From NCBI RefSeq assembly GCF_001999305.1, contig NZ_MLHQ01000001.1:124001-188000 (forward strand): 64,000 nucleotides of DNA, read 5' to 3'. The DNA comes from Rodentibacter myodis (lineage in GTDB: Bacteria > Pseudomonadota > Gammaproteobacteria > Enterobacterales > Pasteurellaceae). The notes below the pieces were generated by a model. The model was not told the origin of the DNA. It was given only the letters and a program-made list of their open reading frames with translations, and made no database searches. Positions within the stretch are counted from its first letter, which is position 1, and every line of letters starts with the position of its first letter. This document shows positions 20,986-31,132 of the stretch, one piece after another. The position numbers were made by a program, and so were the translations under genes.

Positions 20986-22892
20986 ACTTTTTCCCGTTTT
21001 GGACGTAGGGTTAGCACGCGACAAAGTGCGCCCAGTGCCATTAAAATCCCCCCTACCCATAGCCAGCGAATCAGCGGTTTATAATGCAAGCGGAAAGTAA
21101 ATTCCCCTTTGCCAAGGGCATCGCCCATCACGATATATAAATCGCCCCAAAAGCCACCGCTTAATCCGACTTCGCTCATTGTCATTGTTCGCACGTCATA
21201 ATAACGGCGTTCGGGAATGATTTCTGCATAAGGTTTGCCTTTTTCCGTCACCTCAAAAAAAGCCACTTCCGAGGTGAAGTTTGCACCGATTTCATTTGAA
21301 AATTGGCGATAGTAGAAATCAAATTGCCCGAGTGATTGATGTTGTTGTGGGGCGAGCCGAACGCCTATTTCATTACCAAAATAGCTGCTCATTACCGCAC
21401 CCATTGTGGCAATCGCAACGCCACTATGTGCCAATATCATTCCAACTTGAGCCAAGCGAATTTGCCGCCAATTCTGCCATAAAGTTGCCAACAAAAGCCA
21501 GATGGCAAGGGTTAATAACACATAGGCAAAGCAACAAAAATTGAGCGTAGGATCCTGATGAAGTTGCTGCCAAACCATTAATGTGGCGAGGAGAGCCGCC
21601 GGAAAAAGAAGTAACAATCGGCGTATCAAAATAACAGGTTCAAATTTTGCCCAATGGAGGGAAAGGGAGACCACCATTGCGATTAAGATTAGCGTTAAAA
21701 GGGGAAGGAAAATGCTGTTGAAGTAAGGGCTGCCTACCGAAATAGAACCCCAGTTCATCGCTTGGAAAAACATTGGGTAGAAGGTGCCTAAGAAAGTCGA
21801 AACCGTGGCGATGGTAAGCAAAATATTGAGCAATAAAATGCCGCCGGCTTTAGAAACAAGTTGAAATTTGACCGCACTTTCTAGGTTATTTCCTGCCCGT
21901 AGGGCAAACAAGCCGAAGGCAAATACCGTTAATAAAAAGAAGATAAATAACAGCACGTAACCACGCGTGTTATCCAAGGCAAAAGCGTGGACGGAAGTCA
22001 GTGCGCCCGAACGCACAATGAAAGTGCCTAAAACACTCAATGCAAAGGTGAGGAGTGAAAAGAGGATTGTCCAATAATTGAATGTCCCTTGTTTTTCCGT
22101 AATGAGCAAACTATGCAACAGTGCCAACCCAAGTAACCAAGGCATTAATGAGGCATTTTCAACAGGATCCCAAAACCACCAGCCGCCCCAGCCAAGTTCA
22201 TAATATGCCCACCACGCCCCAAGTACGATACCAAGGGTTAAAAATAACCAAGAAAAACCAACCCAACCACGCATTGAACGGGCGATTTGTTGCATTGGGC
22301 GATTGTAAATGAGTGCCGACAAGCTCATTGCAAAATTGACGGCAAAGCCCACATAGCCGATATACAGTAATGGAGGGTGGAAGATTAACCCCACATCCTG
22401 CAACATTGGATTGAGATCTCGCCCTTCTATTGGCGCAGGGAAAATTCGCCCGAAAGGGTTGGAGTAAAACAGAATAAACACCGCAAAGCCAAAACAAATC
22501 AAACCAAGCAATGATAAGGTTTGTGCGGAAAAAGTGCGGTCATTTTTTCGGTTAAAAAAAGCAAAAGCCGTTAACCATAGGCTCAATGAAAATAGCCAAA
22601 AAAGCATTGAGCCTTCGTGACCTCCCCAAGTTGCCGCTATTTTGAAAAAGGTCGGAAGTTGAGAATTTGAATGTGCCGCGACATATTCAAGGGTGAAATC
22701 GTCTATGGCGAAAGAATAAGCAAGAATACCGATGGAAAGGGTCGTTGTTATCGTAAATAAGTAACTCAACCACCAAGCGGAATGAATTAAAGTTTGGCTT
22801 TTTTTGACTAAGCCGAGTTGCGGCACTAATGCAAGGAAAAATGCAGAGGCAGTGGCAATAAGGAGAAAAATGAAGCCAAGTTCTGGGAGCAT
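20982..22892 (-). CDS. nrfE: Cytochrome c haem lyase subunit NrfE/CcmF
   Basis: A 636-residue membrane protein with about fifteen hydrophobic segments and the haem-handling WWD domain [18 protein letters not shown] near residue 235-255, plus conserved His residues in periplasmic loops (for example PLLYIGYVG context). This is the CcmF/NrfE family that moves haem onto apocytochrome. Length is closer to CcmF (about 650) than to E. coli NrfE (552). Neighbouring nrfABCD and the NrfF-NrfG fusion favour a role in NrfA assembly, although a general CcmF role is possible. Confidence 0.88.
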   Translation of the reverse strand: MLPELGFIFLLIATASAFFLALVPQLGLVKKSQTLIHSAWWLSYLFTITTTLSIGILAYSFAIDDFTLEYVAAHSNSQLPTFFKIAATWGGHEGSMLFWLFSLSLWLTAFAFFNRKNDRTFSAQTLSLLGLICFGFAVFILFYSNPFGRIFPAPIEGRDLNPMLQDVGLIFHPPLLYIGYVGFAVNFAMSLSALIYNRPMQQIARSMRGWVGFSWLFLTLGIVLGAWWAYYELGWGGWWFWDPVENASLMPWLLGLALLHSLLITEKQGTFNYWTILFSLLTFALSVLGTFIVRSGALTSVHAFALDNTRGYVLLFIFFLLTVFAFGLFALRAGNNLESAVKFQLVSKAGGILLLNILLTIATVSTFLGTFYPMFFQAMNWGSISVGSPYFNSIFLPLLTLILIAMVVSLSLHWAKFEPVILIRRLLLLFPAALLATLMVWQQLHQDPTLNFCCFAYVLLTLAIWLLLATLWQNWRQIRLAQVGMILAHSGVAIATMGAVMSSYFGNEIGVRLAPQQHQSLGQFDFYYRQFSNEIGANFTSEVAFFEVTEKGKPYAEIIPERRYYDVRTMTMSEVGLSGGFWGDLYIVMGDALGKGEFTFRLHYKPLIRWLWVGGILMALGALCRVLTLRPKREKV

Positions 22893-22996
22893 ATAATGTT
22901 GTGTTGTTTGTTTAACAAATTTATTAAGCGTGTTGTTTCAATATTATGTCATCACGGTTTAATACCATATCAAAAGCAGAAATGCCAGACTGATTA

Positions 22997-23070
22997 GACC
23001 GGCGTCCTTAATGTTAATTTATTGAAATGGTTTGTTTTTTGATATGGGACACGAAGTGTCGCGTCCCTAC
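22997..23070. repeat. Dispersed BIME-like repeat unit between nrfE and nrfD
   Basis: One arm is GACCGGCGTCC, the other GGGACACGAAGTGTCGCG followed by TCCCTAC. The spacer (TTAATGTTAATTTATTG) matches, on the opposite strand, the spacer of the tandem copies at 39.1-39.4 kb. It may separate the structural nrfABCD transcript from the assembly genes. Confidence 0.75.
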
Positions 23071-23079
23071 TAAATACCA

Positions 23080-24045
23080 TTAAGCAATGGTTAATTGCCC
23101 CGCATACAAAATAAAATACCGCAAACATAATACCCCAATTAAGTCGAAAATCGACACAAAGATAATAAAATTACGGTTATATTTGAGGCGATCGCCGGCA
23201 AATAAGTTTCCGATGAGCGGGATTAAAATACCGATAAAGAATACCCCGATCCAGAATACGGCTCCCCAGAATCCGGAGAGGGCATTATGCAATGCAACGG
23301 TTTTTTGACCACCGCCAAAGTGTAATCCCACGAAGAAACAGACCAATAAACCAAGTTCAGTCACCATAATCGGCACTTCAAACTTGTGAATAAAATGAGA
23401 TTCGTGAGAATCGCCTTTTAATTTGCCTGCAAGCAGGATAATCAAGAAGGTTGCGGCAATACCGGAGGAGGTTCCCGATGCCAAGAACAAGGCAGGCAAT
23501 ACCGGATTATTCAACATTGGATAGCTGATTAATGCGGAAAGTAAGAAACCGGTATAAGCCCCTAATACGGCAGCCAAGATGAATAAAATCACCTCAACAG
23601 GGCTAATCAAACGTTCGGCAAAGCCAATTGGTTTTATGACAAATTTCAATTTTGGCATAAAACGGTTAATCAGCCCTTCAATGTCATTTTTGAAGATCGC
23701 AACACTCCATAGCACCAAAAACACCATATACACTTGGAAAAGCATTACCCCCATGGACATAACGGAATTAAATTGATAATTAAACATCAATTTCCAGAAT
23801 GTCCAAGGGCGTGTTAGGTGGAAAATGAGGAGTGTTAAACCGATTAAAGTCGGCACCGATCCCAAAATGACACCGGAACGAATAATCCAGTTTTGACTCG
23901 GGTTTTCAAGTTTGTTACTGCGTTTGTAAGCAATGGCTAATTGCACCGCACCGGATGAAATACCAAGTAAAAACAAATAGATCGCAATGGTGGAATCCCA
24001 CACTAAATTAGGCGTGTGGAATGGAACTGGATAATCTAACGTCAT
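23080..24045 (-). CDS. nrfD: Nitrite reductase menaquinol-oxidising membrane subunit NrfD
   Basis: NrfD is the inner-membrane quinol dehydrogenase that passes electrons via NrfC and NrfB to NrfA. The 321-residue protein has about eight membrane segments and the N-terminal PVPFHTPNLVWDSTIAIYLFLLG of the NrfD/PsrC family. Its ATG overlaps the nrfC stop as ATGA. Length matches E. coli NrfD (318). Confidence 0.95.
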   Translation of the reverse strand: MTLDYPVPFHTPNLVWDSTIAIYLFLLGISSGAVQLAIAYKRSNKLENPSQNWIIRSGVILGSVPTLIGLTLLIFHLTRPWTFWKLMFNYQFNSVMSMGVMLFQVYMVFLVLWSVAIFKNDIEGLINRFMPKLKFVIKPIGFAERLISPVEVILFILAAVLGAYTGFLLSALISYPMLNNPVLPALFLASGTSSGIAATFLIILLAGKLKGDSHESHFIHKFEVPIMVTELGLLVCFFVGLHFGGGQKTVALHNALSGFWGAVFWIGVFFIGILIPLIGNLFAGDRLKYNRNFIIFVSIFDLIGVLCLRYFILYAGQLTIA

Positions 24046-24719
24046 CTTCTAGGCTCCCCATGTTGAAATGGAATATGGTAAAGATTCGGTTGTGTACCTA
24101 ATTCCACTTTTGTGCGATAAACCGGTTTTTCTTTCACTTTTCGTGCTACTTCACTGTTTGGATCATTCATATCACCAAAAGTTAAAGCCTTAGTCGGGCA
24201 GGCTTCCACGCAAGCAGGTTGTTTGCCGTTGGCAAGATTGGTATCACGACAGAAATTGCATTTATCTGCCGTTTTATGCACCGGGTGAATAAAACGCACG
24301 CGATACGGACATACGGCAATGCAATATTGACAACCTACGCAGAGATCTTTATTGACATCCACAATACCGGTTTCTTGATCAATAAAAGAAGCACCGGTCG
24401 GGCAAACGGCAACGCAGGGTGCATTACTGCAGTGTTGGCAAGATTGGCGGAAAAACTCATATTCCTGATTCGGAAATTCACCATAAGGTTCGCTACGCAA
24501 AATCTCTAAACGAGAAACGCCTTGCGGCACTTGGTTTACATCACGACAGGCATCCATACAGGCTGTGCAGCCAATGCAAGCCGTTTCATCGTGTATCATT
24601 GCATAACGTTTGGTTTTATCCGCCTTGTCTTCTTTTGCTAAAGACGTTAAAGATGTTCCCGTCATAAGGATTACCGCCCCCATACCGGAAACAAAGTTTC
24701 GGCGTGAGCAAGCGGTCAT
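24042..24719 (-). CDS. nrfC: Iron-sulfur electron-transfer subunit NrfC
   Basis: NrfC carries four [4Fe-4S] clusters between NrfD and NrfB. The 225 residues start with a Tat-type signal (SRRNFVSGMGAV) and hold four cysteine clusters: CIGCTACMDAC, CQHCSNAPCVAVC, CVGCQYCIAVC and CNFC with a later CVEAC. Start and stop overlap nrfB and nrfD by four bases each, so all three are translationally coupled. Confidence 0.96.
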   Translation of the reverse strand: MTACSRRNFVSGMGAVILMTGTSLTSLAKEDKADKTKRYAMIHDETACIGCTACMDACRDVNQVPQGVSRLEILRSEPYGEFPNQEYEFFRQSCQHCSNAPCVAVCPTGASFIDQETGIVDVNKDLCVGCQYCIAVCPYRVRFIHPVHKTADKCNFCRDTNLANGKQPACVEACPTKALTFGDMNDPNSEVARKVKEKPVYRTKVELGTQPNLYHIPFQHGEPRR

Positions 24720-25354
24720 TGTTTATCCTTTTGTTCGGTTGATTTTTCTTGTTCGGCTTTGCGTTTTTGTTGTTCACCATGGCAATCAACACAAAGTTTT
24801 ACGCGTTCTTTCGGTTTAATGCCTTTCATCGGCTCATCTTTTGGATGAAGGGTGTGGCAGCTCGCACAAGGTAATTTCATTGCGTGAACATCGTGTGCCC
24901 AAAGTTTTTCGCGTAATTTGTCCGGTTGATGGCAGGCAAAACAAACTTGGTTTTGTTCTTGCACGGAGTACATTGGTTTTTTCTCACCAAAAATATCGCC
25001 TTCAAAACGCATTACATCTTTTGCACCACGGCGATGATTTTCAGAGATATTACCGTGGCAGCTTACACAAGTAATCGGCTTGCCGTTGTTAGGATTTTTT
25101 TGATTTAAGTGTGCGCCGTGGAATTTACCAAAATGTAATTCGCCCCCGGATTGATCCAAGGTTTGATTTTTGTCCACTTTGTCGAATTTGTGGCATTTGG
25201 CACAATATTGATTCGGATCGCGTTGATTGTCTAATTGCGGTTCATAGCGTTGAGCGGAATCCGTTTCAGCGTGTGCCATTATTGGCGTTGCCACGGCAAA
25301 GGCAAAGAATGCCACGGCTTTTACCGCATTACGAAATAGGGAAGTTAAGTTCAT
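24716..25354 (-). CDS. nrfB: Pentahaem cytochrome c NrfB
   Basis: NrfB is the periplasmic electron donor to NrfA. The 212-residue product has a signal peptide (about 1-30, ending MAHA) and five CXXCH haem motifs: CAKCH, CVSCH, CFACH, CASCH and CVDCH. The frame is open to 25402, but ATG 25354 follows a GAGG ribosome site at the right distance and gives a normal signal peptide. It overlaps nrfC by four bases. Confidence 0.95.
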   Translation of the reverse strand: MNLTSLFRNAVKAVAFFAFAVATPIMAHAETDSAQRYEPQLDNQRDPNQYCAKCHKFDKVDKNQTLDQSGGELHFGKFHGAHLNQKNPNNGKPITCVSCHGNISENHRRGAKDVMRFEGDIFGEKKPMYSVQEQNQVCFACHQPDKLREKLWAHDVHAMKLPCASCHTLHPKDEPMKGIKPKERVKLCVDCHGEQQKRKAEQEKSTEQKDKQ

Positions 25355-25385
25355 TTGGGTTACCTCAAATTTATCGTTGAAAACG

Positions 25386-25418
25386 ACCGCACTTTTACGC
25401 AATGCACAAAAGTGCGGT
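25386..25418. repeat. Inverted uptake-sequence pair between nrfA and nrfB
   Basis: ACCGCACTTTT and AAAAGTGCGGT form an 11-bp stem around an 11-base loop in the nrfA-nrfB gap. On the minus strand the stem is followed by CGTTTTC, a poor T tract, so it is more likely to lower read-through from nrfA into nrfBCD than to stop it. Confidence 0.6.
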
Positions 25419-25426
25419 GATTTTTC

Positions 25427-26947
25427 TTATTGTTTTGTGGCGGTATCTTCAGCTAATTTGCCGTTGGCTTTTGCTTCTTTTTCCCATTGAGGTACGACAG
25501 TTTTTAAGAATTCTTCTTTGGCTTTACGCTCTTTTTCAATATCAATACCCATCACTTTCCAAGCTTTTTCTGCTGTGGAAATATCAGGTATTTCAACCGG
25601 TGTTTTGACGCCGTGTTTGGCTAAAACGGCGGCGAGTTTGACACGTGCATCTGCCGCTTTGTCTAAACCTGAACCCAATACACGAAGCATTACATCCGGT
25701 GCGTGCATATGACCGCCATGACTTGCTGCGGCATAATCCCAACGCCATTGTGCGTGACGAATATCCATTAATGCCGGTTCCATTTCTTCTTTGTTTGCCC
25801 CTGCCTCCCAAGCGGCTTTCGCTTCAAAGTGTGCTTTTACTACTTGATCTTCCAAACGACCCATCACATCTTTCACTTCTTTTTTGCGTGATGCAACGAT
25901 GTCTTTCAGTTTTTCTTTACTTTGATCGTGGCAGTTTGCACAAGTGTTATCAAAAGCGTCAAATGGATTTTGAATTTGGTGATCGGTATAAACTTTACCG
26001 TCTGCGCCTTGTACTTTCGGCATATGGCAATCAATACAGGTTACGCCATTTTTACCGTGCATTCCTAAAGACCAAATTTCAAAGTCAGGGTGCTGAGCTT
26101 TCAACATTGGGGCTTTAGAAAGAGAGTGCGTCCAGTCGCTAAAACCAATGTCGTCATAGTATTTTTCAATATCATCCACGGTTTGACCGTTATTCCAAGG
26201 GAAAGTAACCTGTTTAATATCACCGGCGAAGTAGTATTCAACGTGGCAGTTTGCACAGATTTCGGCACGTTGTTCTGTGCGGGCCGCGGTGTTGAAACTT
26301 AAATTAGGTTGATCTTTGCCTTCCGCTTTGGCTTTTGCTTGTAAGGCGTTGTTTAAGTGATCCAACGCACGCAATACGTGTGGGCGGGCAATACGTAGTG
26401 CCGGTTTACCTTCGGCAAATTCTTTAGAGGTGGTATCGTGGCAGTCCGCACAACCAATGGAGTTAACCACTTCTGCGCCGCCTTTTGCCCATTTTCCGCT
26501 AAAGTAACCTTCTTCCCCCCATTCTGCGATTAAACGTGGCACATCAGGGCCTTTACAAGTCCAACACGCCATAGGTTGAGGGCCATCATTTGCCGTTTTT
26601 GGTGCGCCGGTACGCAAAATATCACGCACATCTTTAATGGCATAAACGTGACCACGCGGCGCATTGTATTCTTTCGCGAACGCATAGCCGCCCCAAAGAA
26701 CGATTAATCGAGGATCTTGCTCATCGGCATAAATGATTTTGTCGCCTTTTTCGGTGGCTTTCCAAGATTGGAATTGTTGCGGATATTTTTCAGCGAATTT
26801 TTCATTCACCGCTTCGATTTTTAAATTGGGATTTGGGGCTTCAACAGGCTGTTCAACCGGCTTATAAACCATTTCAGCCATTGCAGAATTTACACCCAAG
26901 GCAGCGAAAGAAGCCGCCAAAATGAGGCTTTTTCTTAATGCGTTCAC
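25427..26947 (-). CDS. nrfA: Pentahaem cytochrome c nitrite reductase NrfA
   Basis: NrfA reduces nitrite to ammonium with six electrons in the periplasm. The 506-residue product has a signal peptide (about 1-25), the catalytic haem site CWTCK with lysine ligand, and four further CXXCH motifs (CADCH, CANCH, CIDCH, CANCH). The frame opens at GTG 26956, but GTG 26947 is preferred because GGAG lies seven bases before it, whereas the earlier codon overlaps that site. It heads the nrf cluster behind FNR-like and NarP-like sites. Confidence 0.97.
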   Translation of the reverse strand: MNALRKSLILAASFAALGVNSAMAEMVYKPVEQPVEAPNPNLKIEAVNEKFAEKYPQQFQSWKATEKGDKIIYADEQDPRLIVLWGGYAFAKEYNAPRGHVYAIKDVRDILRTGAPKTANDGPQPMACWTCKGPDVPRLIAEWGEEGYFSGKWAKGGAEVVNSIGCADCHDTTSKEFAEGKPALRIARPHVLRALDHLNNALQAKAKAEGKDQPNLSFNTAARTEQRAEICANCHVEYYFAGDIKQVTFPWNNGQTVDDIEKYYDDIGFSDWTHSLSKAPMLKAQHPDFEIWSLGMHGKNGVTCIDCHMPKVQGADGKVYTDHQIQNPFDAFDNTCANCHDQSKEKLKDIVASRKKEVKDVMGRLEDQVVKAHFEAKAAWEAGANKEEMEPALMDIRHAQWRWDYAAASHGGHMHAPDVMLRVLGSGLDKAADARVKLAAVLAKHGVKTPVEIPDISTAEKAWKVMGIDIEKERKAKEEFLKTVVPQWEKEAKANGKLAEDTATKQ

Positions 26948-27101
26948 GATAATCACTCCATAACTAAGGTAGGAAAAGTAAAAGGATTTTAAATGCGAAC
27001 CATTCTTGATAAGGTATTGAAATTACTGATAAAAAGAGGGTTCGGCTCAAGGCTAACGATAGCAAAAGTGCGGTTATTTTCTAGTGAGATTTGAAAAAAA
27101 G

Positions 27102-27147
27102 TTGCTTTAGATCAAAGCCGATAATGTGAAATACACCTAAAGAGGTA
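27102..27147 (-). promoter_or_regulatory. nrfA promoter elements: FNR-like box and NarP-type 7-2-7 site
   Basis: TTGCTTTAGATCAA (27102-27115) matches the FNR consensus except one base. TACACCTAAAGAGGTA (27132-27147) is a 7-2-7 inverted repeat with one perfect NarL/NarP heptamer (TACCTCT on the minus strand). Their centres are 31 bp apart, almost the 33 bp of E. coli nrf (FNR at -41.5, NarL/P at -74.5). This predicts a start near 27068 and a leader of about 120 nt before nrfA; TAGAAA near 27078 could be the -10. Confidence 0.6.
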
Positions 27148-27224
27148 GGGATATATTTTCTTTCTGATAGGAATAACGAAAAGCGAAAGGAGGTTGGTTA
27201 AGGGAGGTTTAAGAGGATTTAAAA

Positions 27225-27337
27225 TGTGATTTAGATCACAAAAAATTCCACCTGAAATCAATAATGTGATTTTTATCACAATTTTAATTTGTGGTGTGTT
27301 AAAAATATTGTGATCTACTTCACAGATTTATATAAAA
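27225..27337 (+). promoter_or_regulatory. Three CRP sites and -10 region ahead of mtlA
   Basis: TGTGATTTAGATCACA (27225-27240), TGTGATTTTTATCACA (27265-27280) and TGTGATCTACTTCACA (27309-27324) all match the CRP consensus TGTGAN6TCACA, the first two perfectly. Centres are 40 and 44 bp apart, about four helical turns, so all lie on nearly the same face. TATAAAAT just after the third is a candidate -10 for mtlA. Strong cAMP-CRP control is inferred. Confidence 0.8.
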
Positions 27338-27409
27338 TTATTTTCTATGAAAAATGTATTGTGATATGTTGAACAGGATTTATACAATTCCTTTTTCTGT
27401 GAGGTTTTT

Positions 27410-29284
27410 ATGCTATCAGCAAGTGCAAAAGTGAAGATCCAAAGTTTTGGACGCTTTCTTTCTAATATGGTGATGCCGAATATCGGTGCCTTTATTGCGT
27501 GGGGTTTTATTACCGCACTTTTTATTCCGACAGGTTGGTTGCCAAATGAAACGTTGGCAAAACTGGTTGGGCCGATGATCACTTATTTACTTCCATTATT
27601 AATCGGTTATACCGGCGGTAAATTAATGGGAGGCGATCGCGGTGCAGTAGTCGGGGCAATTACCACGGCAGGCGTGATTATCGGTACGGATATTCCAATG
27701 TTTCTTGGTGCAATGATTGCAGGGCCTACGGGCGGTTGGGCAATTAAGCGTTTCGACAAATGGGCTGACGGCAAAATCAAAAGCGGTTTTGAGATGTTGG
27801 TCAACAACTTCTCATCCGGCATTATCGGAATGATTTTGGCGATTTTATTTTTCTGGGTGGTTGGCCCGGTGGTGAAATCCCTTACGGAATTGTTGGCGGC
27901 AGGCGTGAAAGTGTTGGTAGAGAATAATCTGCTTCCACTAACGTCTATTTTTGTTGAACCGGCAAAAATTCTTTTCTTAAATAATGCGATTAACCACGGT
28001 ATTTTCTCGCCGCTCGGTATTCAACAGTCGCAAGAATTTGGACAATCTATTTTCTTCTTAATTGAAGCCAATCCCGGCCCGGGCTTGGGTGTTTTACTGG
28101 CTTATATTTTCTTTGGAAAAGGTTCGGCAAAACAAACGGCAGGCGGCGCGGCAATTATCCATTTCTTCGGGGGAATTCACGAAATTTATTTCCCTTATGT
28201 GTTAATGAATCCACGTTTACTGATTGCGGTGATTGCCGGTGGTATGGCAGGGGTGTTTACTTTAACGTTATTTAGTGCAGGTTTAGTTGCACCGGCTTCA
28301 CCGGGTTCAATTATTGCTGTGTTGATGATGACACCAAAATCCTCTGTGGTTGGCGTGGTTGCTTCGGTGATTGTGGCTTGTGTAGTGTCATTTGTGTTGG
28401 CATCCTTGTTCTTAAAAATTCAAAAAGAAGAATCAAACAATCTTGAAGAAATGCAGGCGGCTTCAAAAGCAATGAAAGCAGGCAATAGCCATCAAGCACA
28501 AGTGACGGATTATAAAGGTTTAAGCAAAATCTATGTTTCTTGCGATGCCGGTATGGGATCAAGTGCAATGGGCGCAAGTATGTTGCGTAAAAAAGTGAAC
28601 GATGCGGGCTTACCGTTAGAAGTCACTAACGTTGCAATTAACGATTTACCGGATGATGCCCGCCTTGTGATTACACACCAAGATTTAACCTTACGGGCGA
28701 AAAAACAAGTGCCAAATGCAATGCATTTATCTTTAACCAATTTCTTGGATAACAAGTTCTACGATAGCCTTGTACAAGATTTGAAAGAACAACTTTCTGC
28801 ACAAAAAACTGCGCCAAAAGCGGAAGAAAATGTGGTGGAAGTGAATGGCGCAAAATTCACCTTAAAACCGGAACAAATCTTTTTAGGATTAACCGCTGAA
28901 AATAAAGATCAAGCGATTCGTTTTGCCGGAGAGCAATTAGTGAAAGCAGGCTTTGTTGAACCAAGTTATGTGGATGCAATGTTTGAACGTGAAAAATTGG
29001 TTTCCACCTATCTCGGTGAAGGGGTTGCCGTGCCGCACGGTACGGTAGAAGCGAAAGATGCGGTGCTAAAAACCGGTATCGTGGTGTGTCAATATCCGTC
29101 AGGCGTGCGTTTTAATGACGAAGAAGACGGCATTGCCAAACTGGTGGTAGGAATTGCTGCGAAAAATAACGAGCATATTCAAGTGGTTTCCGCCATTACG
29201 AATGCATTGGATAGCGAAGAAGCCATTGAAATCTTGACCACAACAAAGGATGTGGAAAAAGTGCTAGCCTTACTTAAAGCATAA
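27410..29284 (+). CDS. mtlA: PTS mannitol-specific enzyme IICBA (MtlA)
   Basis: MtlA imports and phosphorylates mannitol. The 624 residues run in the order IIC membrane domain (about 1-340, with GGIHEIYFPYVLMNP), IIB (about 370-465; phosphocysteine Cys378 in SCDAGMGSSAMGA) and IIA (about 480-624; phosphohistidine His543 in VPHGTVEAKD). All three are fused as in E. coli. It heads mtlA-mtlD-mtlR and follows three CRP boxes. An uptake sequence lies inside the gene at about 27512. Confidence 0.97.
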   Translation: MLSASAKVKIQSFGRFLSNMVMPNIGAFIAWGFITALFIPTGWLPNETLAKLVGPMITYLLPLLIGYTGGKLMGGDRGAVVGAITTAGVIIGTDIPMFLGAMIAGPTGGWAIKRFDKWADGKIKSGFEMLVNNFSSGIIGMILAILFFWVVGPVVKSLTELLAAGVKVLVENNLLPLTSIFVEPAKILFLNNAINHGIFSPLGIQQSQEFGQSIFFLIEANPGPGLGVLLAYIFFGKGSAKQTAGGAAIIHFFGGIHEIYFPYVLMNPRLLIAVIAGGMAGVFTLTLFSAGLVAPASPGSIIAVLMMTPKSSVVGVVASVIVACVVSFVLASLFLKIQKEESNNLEEMQAASKAMKAGNSHQAQVTDYKGLSKIYVSCDAGMGSSAMGASMLRKKVNDAGLPLEVTNVAINDLPDDARLVITHQDLTLRAKKQVPNAMHLSLTNFLDNKFYDSLVQDLKEQLSAQKTAPKAEENVVEVNGAKFTLKPEQIFLGLTAENKDQAIRFAGEQLVKAGFVEPSYVDAMFEREKLVSTYLGEGVAVPHGTVEAKDAVLKTGIVVCQYPSGVRFNDEEDGIAKLVVGIAAKNNEHIQVVSAITNALDSEEAIEILTTTKDVEKVLALLKA

Positions 29285-29349
29285 AGTGCGGTTAATTTTA
29301 GCGGTGTTTTTACACCGCTATCCTTTCAAATCAAATTTGGAGTAATACA

Positions 29350-30504
29350 ATGAAAGCATTACATTTTGGCGCAGGCAATATCGGTCGTGGCTTTATCGGA
29401 AAATTATTGGCAGACAGTCATATTCAAGTCATTTTTGCCGATGTAAATGAAAGCGTGATTAATCGGTTAAAGCAAGATCAAGCCTATAACGTGAAAATTG
29501 TTGGCGAAAGTCTTAATACGATTGAGCGGGTGACTAATGTCACCGGCGTTAATTCAAAAGACGAAGGCGCGGTAATTGCCTTGTTTAATGAGGTTGATCT
29601 GATTACAACGGCGGTTGGTCCTAACGTATTAAAAATTATTGCCGGTACCCTTGCGAAAGGGTTAGAAGCCCGATTTAACGCAGGAAATGAAAAACCGTTA
29701 AATATTATTGCTTGTGAAAATATGGTGCGTGGTACCACTTTCTTAAAAGAGCAGGTGTTTGCCCATTTAAGTCCGGCATTACAGGCAAAAGCAGAAAGTT
29801 TAGTGGGATTTGTTGATTCTGCGGTGGATCGCATTGTCCCGCCGGTTCAAATGGATGAAGCCGATCCGTTGCTTGTTACCGTTGAAGAATTTAGCGAATG
29901 GATTGTGGATGAAACGCAATTTAAAGGTGAAATTCCACAAATTACCGGTATGGAAAGAACCGATAACCTGATGGCATTTGTTGAGCGGAAACTTTTCACT
30001 TTAAATACCGGCCACGCCACAACGGCATATCTTGGTAAATTAAAAGGTTATCGCTTTGTGAAAGAAAGCATTGAAGATAAGGAAATTAAGGCAAATGTAA
30101 AAGCCACTATGCAAGAAAGTGGTGCGGTATTAATTAAACGCTATGGCTTTGATCCGCAGGCTCACGCGGCGTATATTGAGAAAATCTTAAAACGTTTTGC
30201 CAATCCATTCTTGGTGGACGATGTAGATCGTGTTGGGCGTGAACCATTGCGTAAATTAAGTTTTAATGATCGCTTGATTAAGCCATTACGTGGAACTTTG
30301 GAATATCAGTTGGAGAATACGCATTTAATTCAAGCTATTGCTGCCGCATTGTCATATCGTAACGCACAAGATCCGCAGGCATTGGAATTGGCGGAAAGCC
30401 TTGCCAAGAAAGGGGTAAGTGAAACGGTTCGTCACTATACCGAATTGCAAGATGAAGCCTTGATTGAGCGTATCAAACAGGCTTATGAGAAAATTCCTCA
30501 CTAA
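29350..30504 (+). CDS. mtlD: Mannitol-1-phosphate 5-dehydrogenase
   Basis: MtlD oxidises mannitol-1-phosphate to fructose-6-phosphate with NAD. The 384 residues begin [17 protein letters not shown] (nucleotide-binding), then [12 protein letters not shown] and the polyol dehydrogenase motif [12 protein letters not shown], with [16 protein letters not shown] in the C-terminal domain. A GGAG site precedes the ATG. A strong terminator lies between it and mtlR. Confidence 0.97.
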   Translation: MKALHFGAGNIGRGFIGKLLADSHIQVIFADVNESVINRLKQDQAYNVKIVGESLNTIERVTNVTGVNSKDEGAVIALFNEVDLITTAVGPNVLKIIAGTLAKGLEARFNAGNEKPLNIIACENMVRGTTFLKEQVFAHLSPALQAKAESLVGFVDSAVDRIVPPVQMDEADPLLVTVEEFSEWIVDETQFKGEIPQITGMERTDNLMAFVERKLFTLNTGHATTAYLGKLKGYRFVKESIEDKEIKANVKATMQESGAVLIKRYGFDPQAHAAYIEKILKRFANPFLVDDVDRVGREPLRKLSFNDRLIKPLRGTLEYQLENTHLIQAIAAALSYRNAQDPQALELAESLAKKGVSETVRHYTELQDEALIERIKQAYEKIPH

Positions 30505-30511
30505 TCATTAT

Positions 30512-30536
30512 GGGCGAATTTATTTTCGCCCTTTTT
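30512..30536 (+). terminator. Terminator after mtlD
   Basis: GGGCGAA and TTCGCCC pair across a six-base loop and run into TTTTTC. Since mtlR follows on the same strand, it probably lowers regulator expression relative to mtlAD. Confidence 0.85.
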
Positions 30537-30575
30537 CATTATAAAAGTGCGGTCAAAAATAAAAGGATTTTAACG

Positions 30576-31088
30576 GTGTCATTGGAATGTATTTATGAAA
30601 AACTCAACGAGGCAGGATCGGCACGTGGCTTTATTATTGCTTCTGTCGCCATTTTTGATGAAGCGGTGGATAGCTTGATCAACCGTGTTTTTCGTAAAAC
30701 GGATTTTGCCGTAAAATCGGTGGTGGATTCCCTATTTGAAACCAGCGGTCCCCTTGCGGATCTCTCCGTTCGCCTAAAGGTATTATTAGGTTTGGGCGTG
30801 TTTGATAGTCCGGTTTTTGAGGATATTGCTCATTTTGTTCATTTAAAAGATCAGCTAAATAATGATGAAAAAGACTATAATTTTTCTGATTCGCTCATTA
30901 TTGATTTCGCCCAACACCTAAATTTTGTGGAAGATAAAGCCATTTTGGATTTTCCTCCCGAAACCTCTCCTCCCGATTCACTTCTTTTTCAAATGAAACA
31001 ACAACGCAAAGAAAAAGTGGTACGTTCTTGCTTAACACTCGCCGTCACGGCTATTTGTGATAAGTTACAAATTGAAAGTCCGCTTTAA
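30576..31088 (+). CDS. mtlR: Mannitol operon repressor MtlR
   Basis: MtlR represses the mannitol operon in enterobacteria. The roughly 170-residue helical protein contains GFIIASVAIFDEAVDSLIN and the conserved SGPLADLSVRLKVLLGLG of the MtlR/FumE family. The frame opens at 30510, inside the terminator, so I prefer GTG 30576, which follows AAGGA at nine bases and yields MSLECIYEKL. The family lacks an ordinary helix-turn-helix, so the way it represses is unclear. Confidence 0.88.
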   Translation: MSLECIYEKLNEAGSARGFIIASVAIFDEAVDSLINRVFRKTDFAVKSVVDSLFETSGPLADLSVRLKVLLGLGVFDSPVFEDIAHFVHLKDQLNNDEKDYNFSDSLIIDFAQHLNFVEDKAILDFPPETSPPDSLLFQMKQQRKEKVVRSCLTLAVTAICDKLQIESPL

Positions 31089-31132
31089 GTCCGCTTTTTT
31101 TATAGCGATCTTTTTCTTTCTATCGGAGACAT

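Noticed and set aside
25645-26118. 157-codon plus-strand frame inside nrfA
   Set aside because: Antisense to the haem-motif gene, low-complexity translation, no ribosome site.
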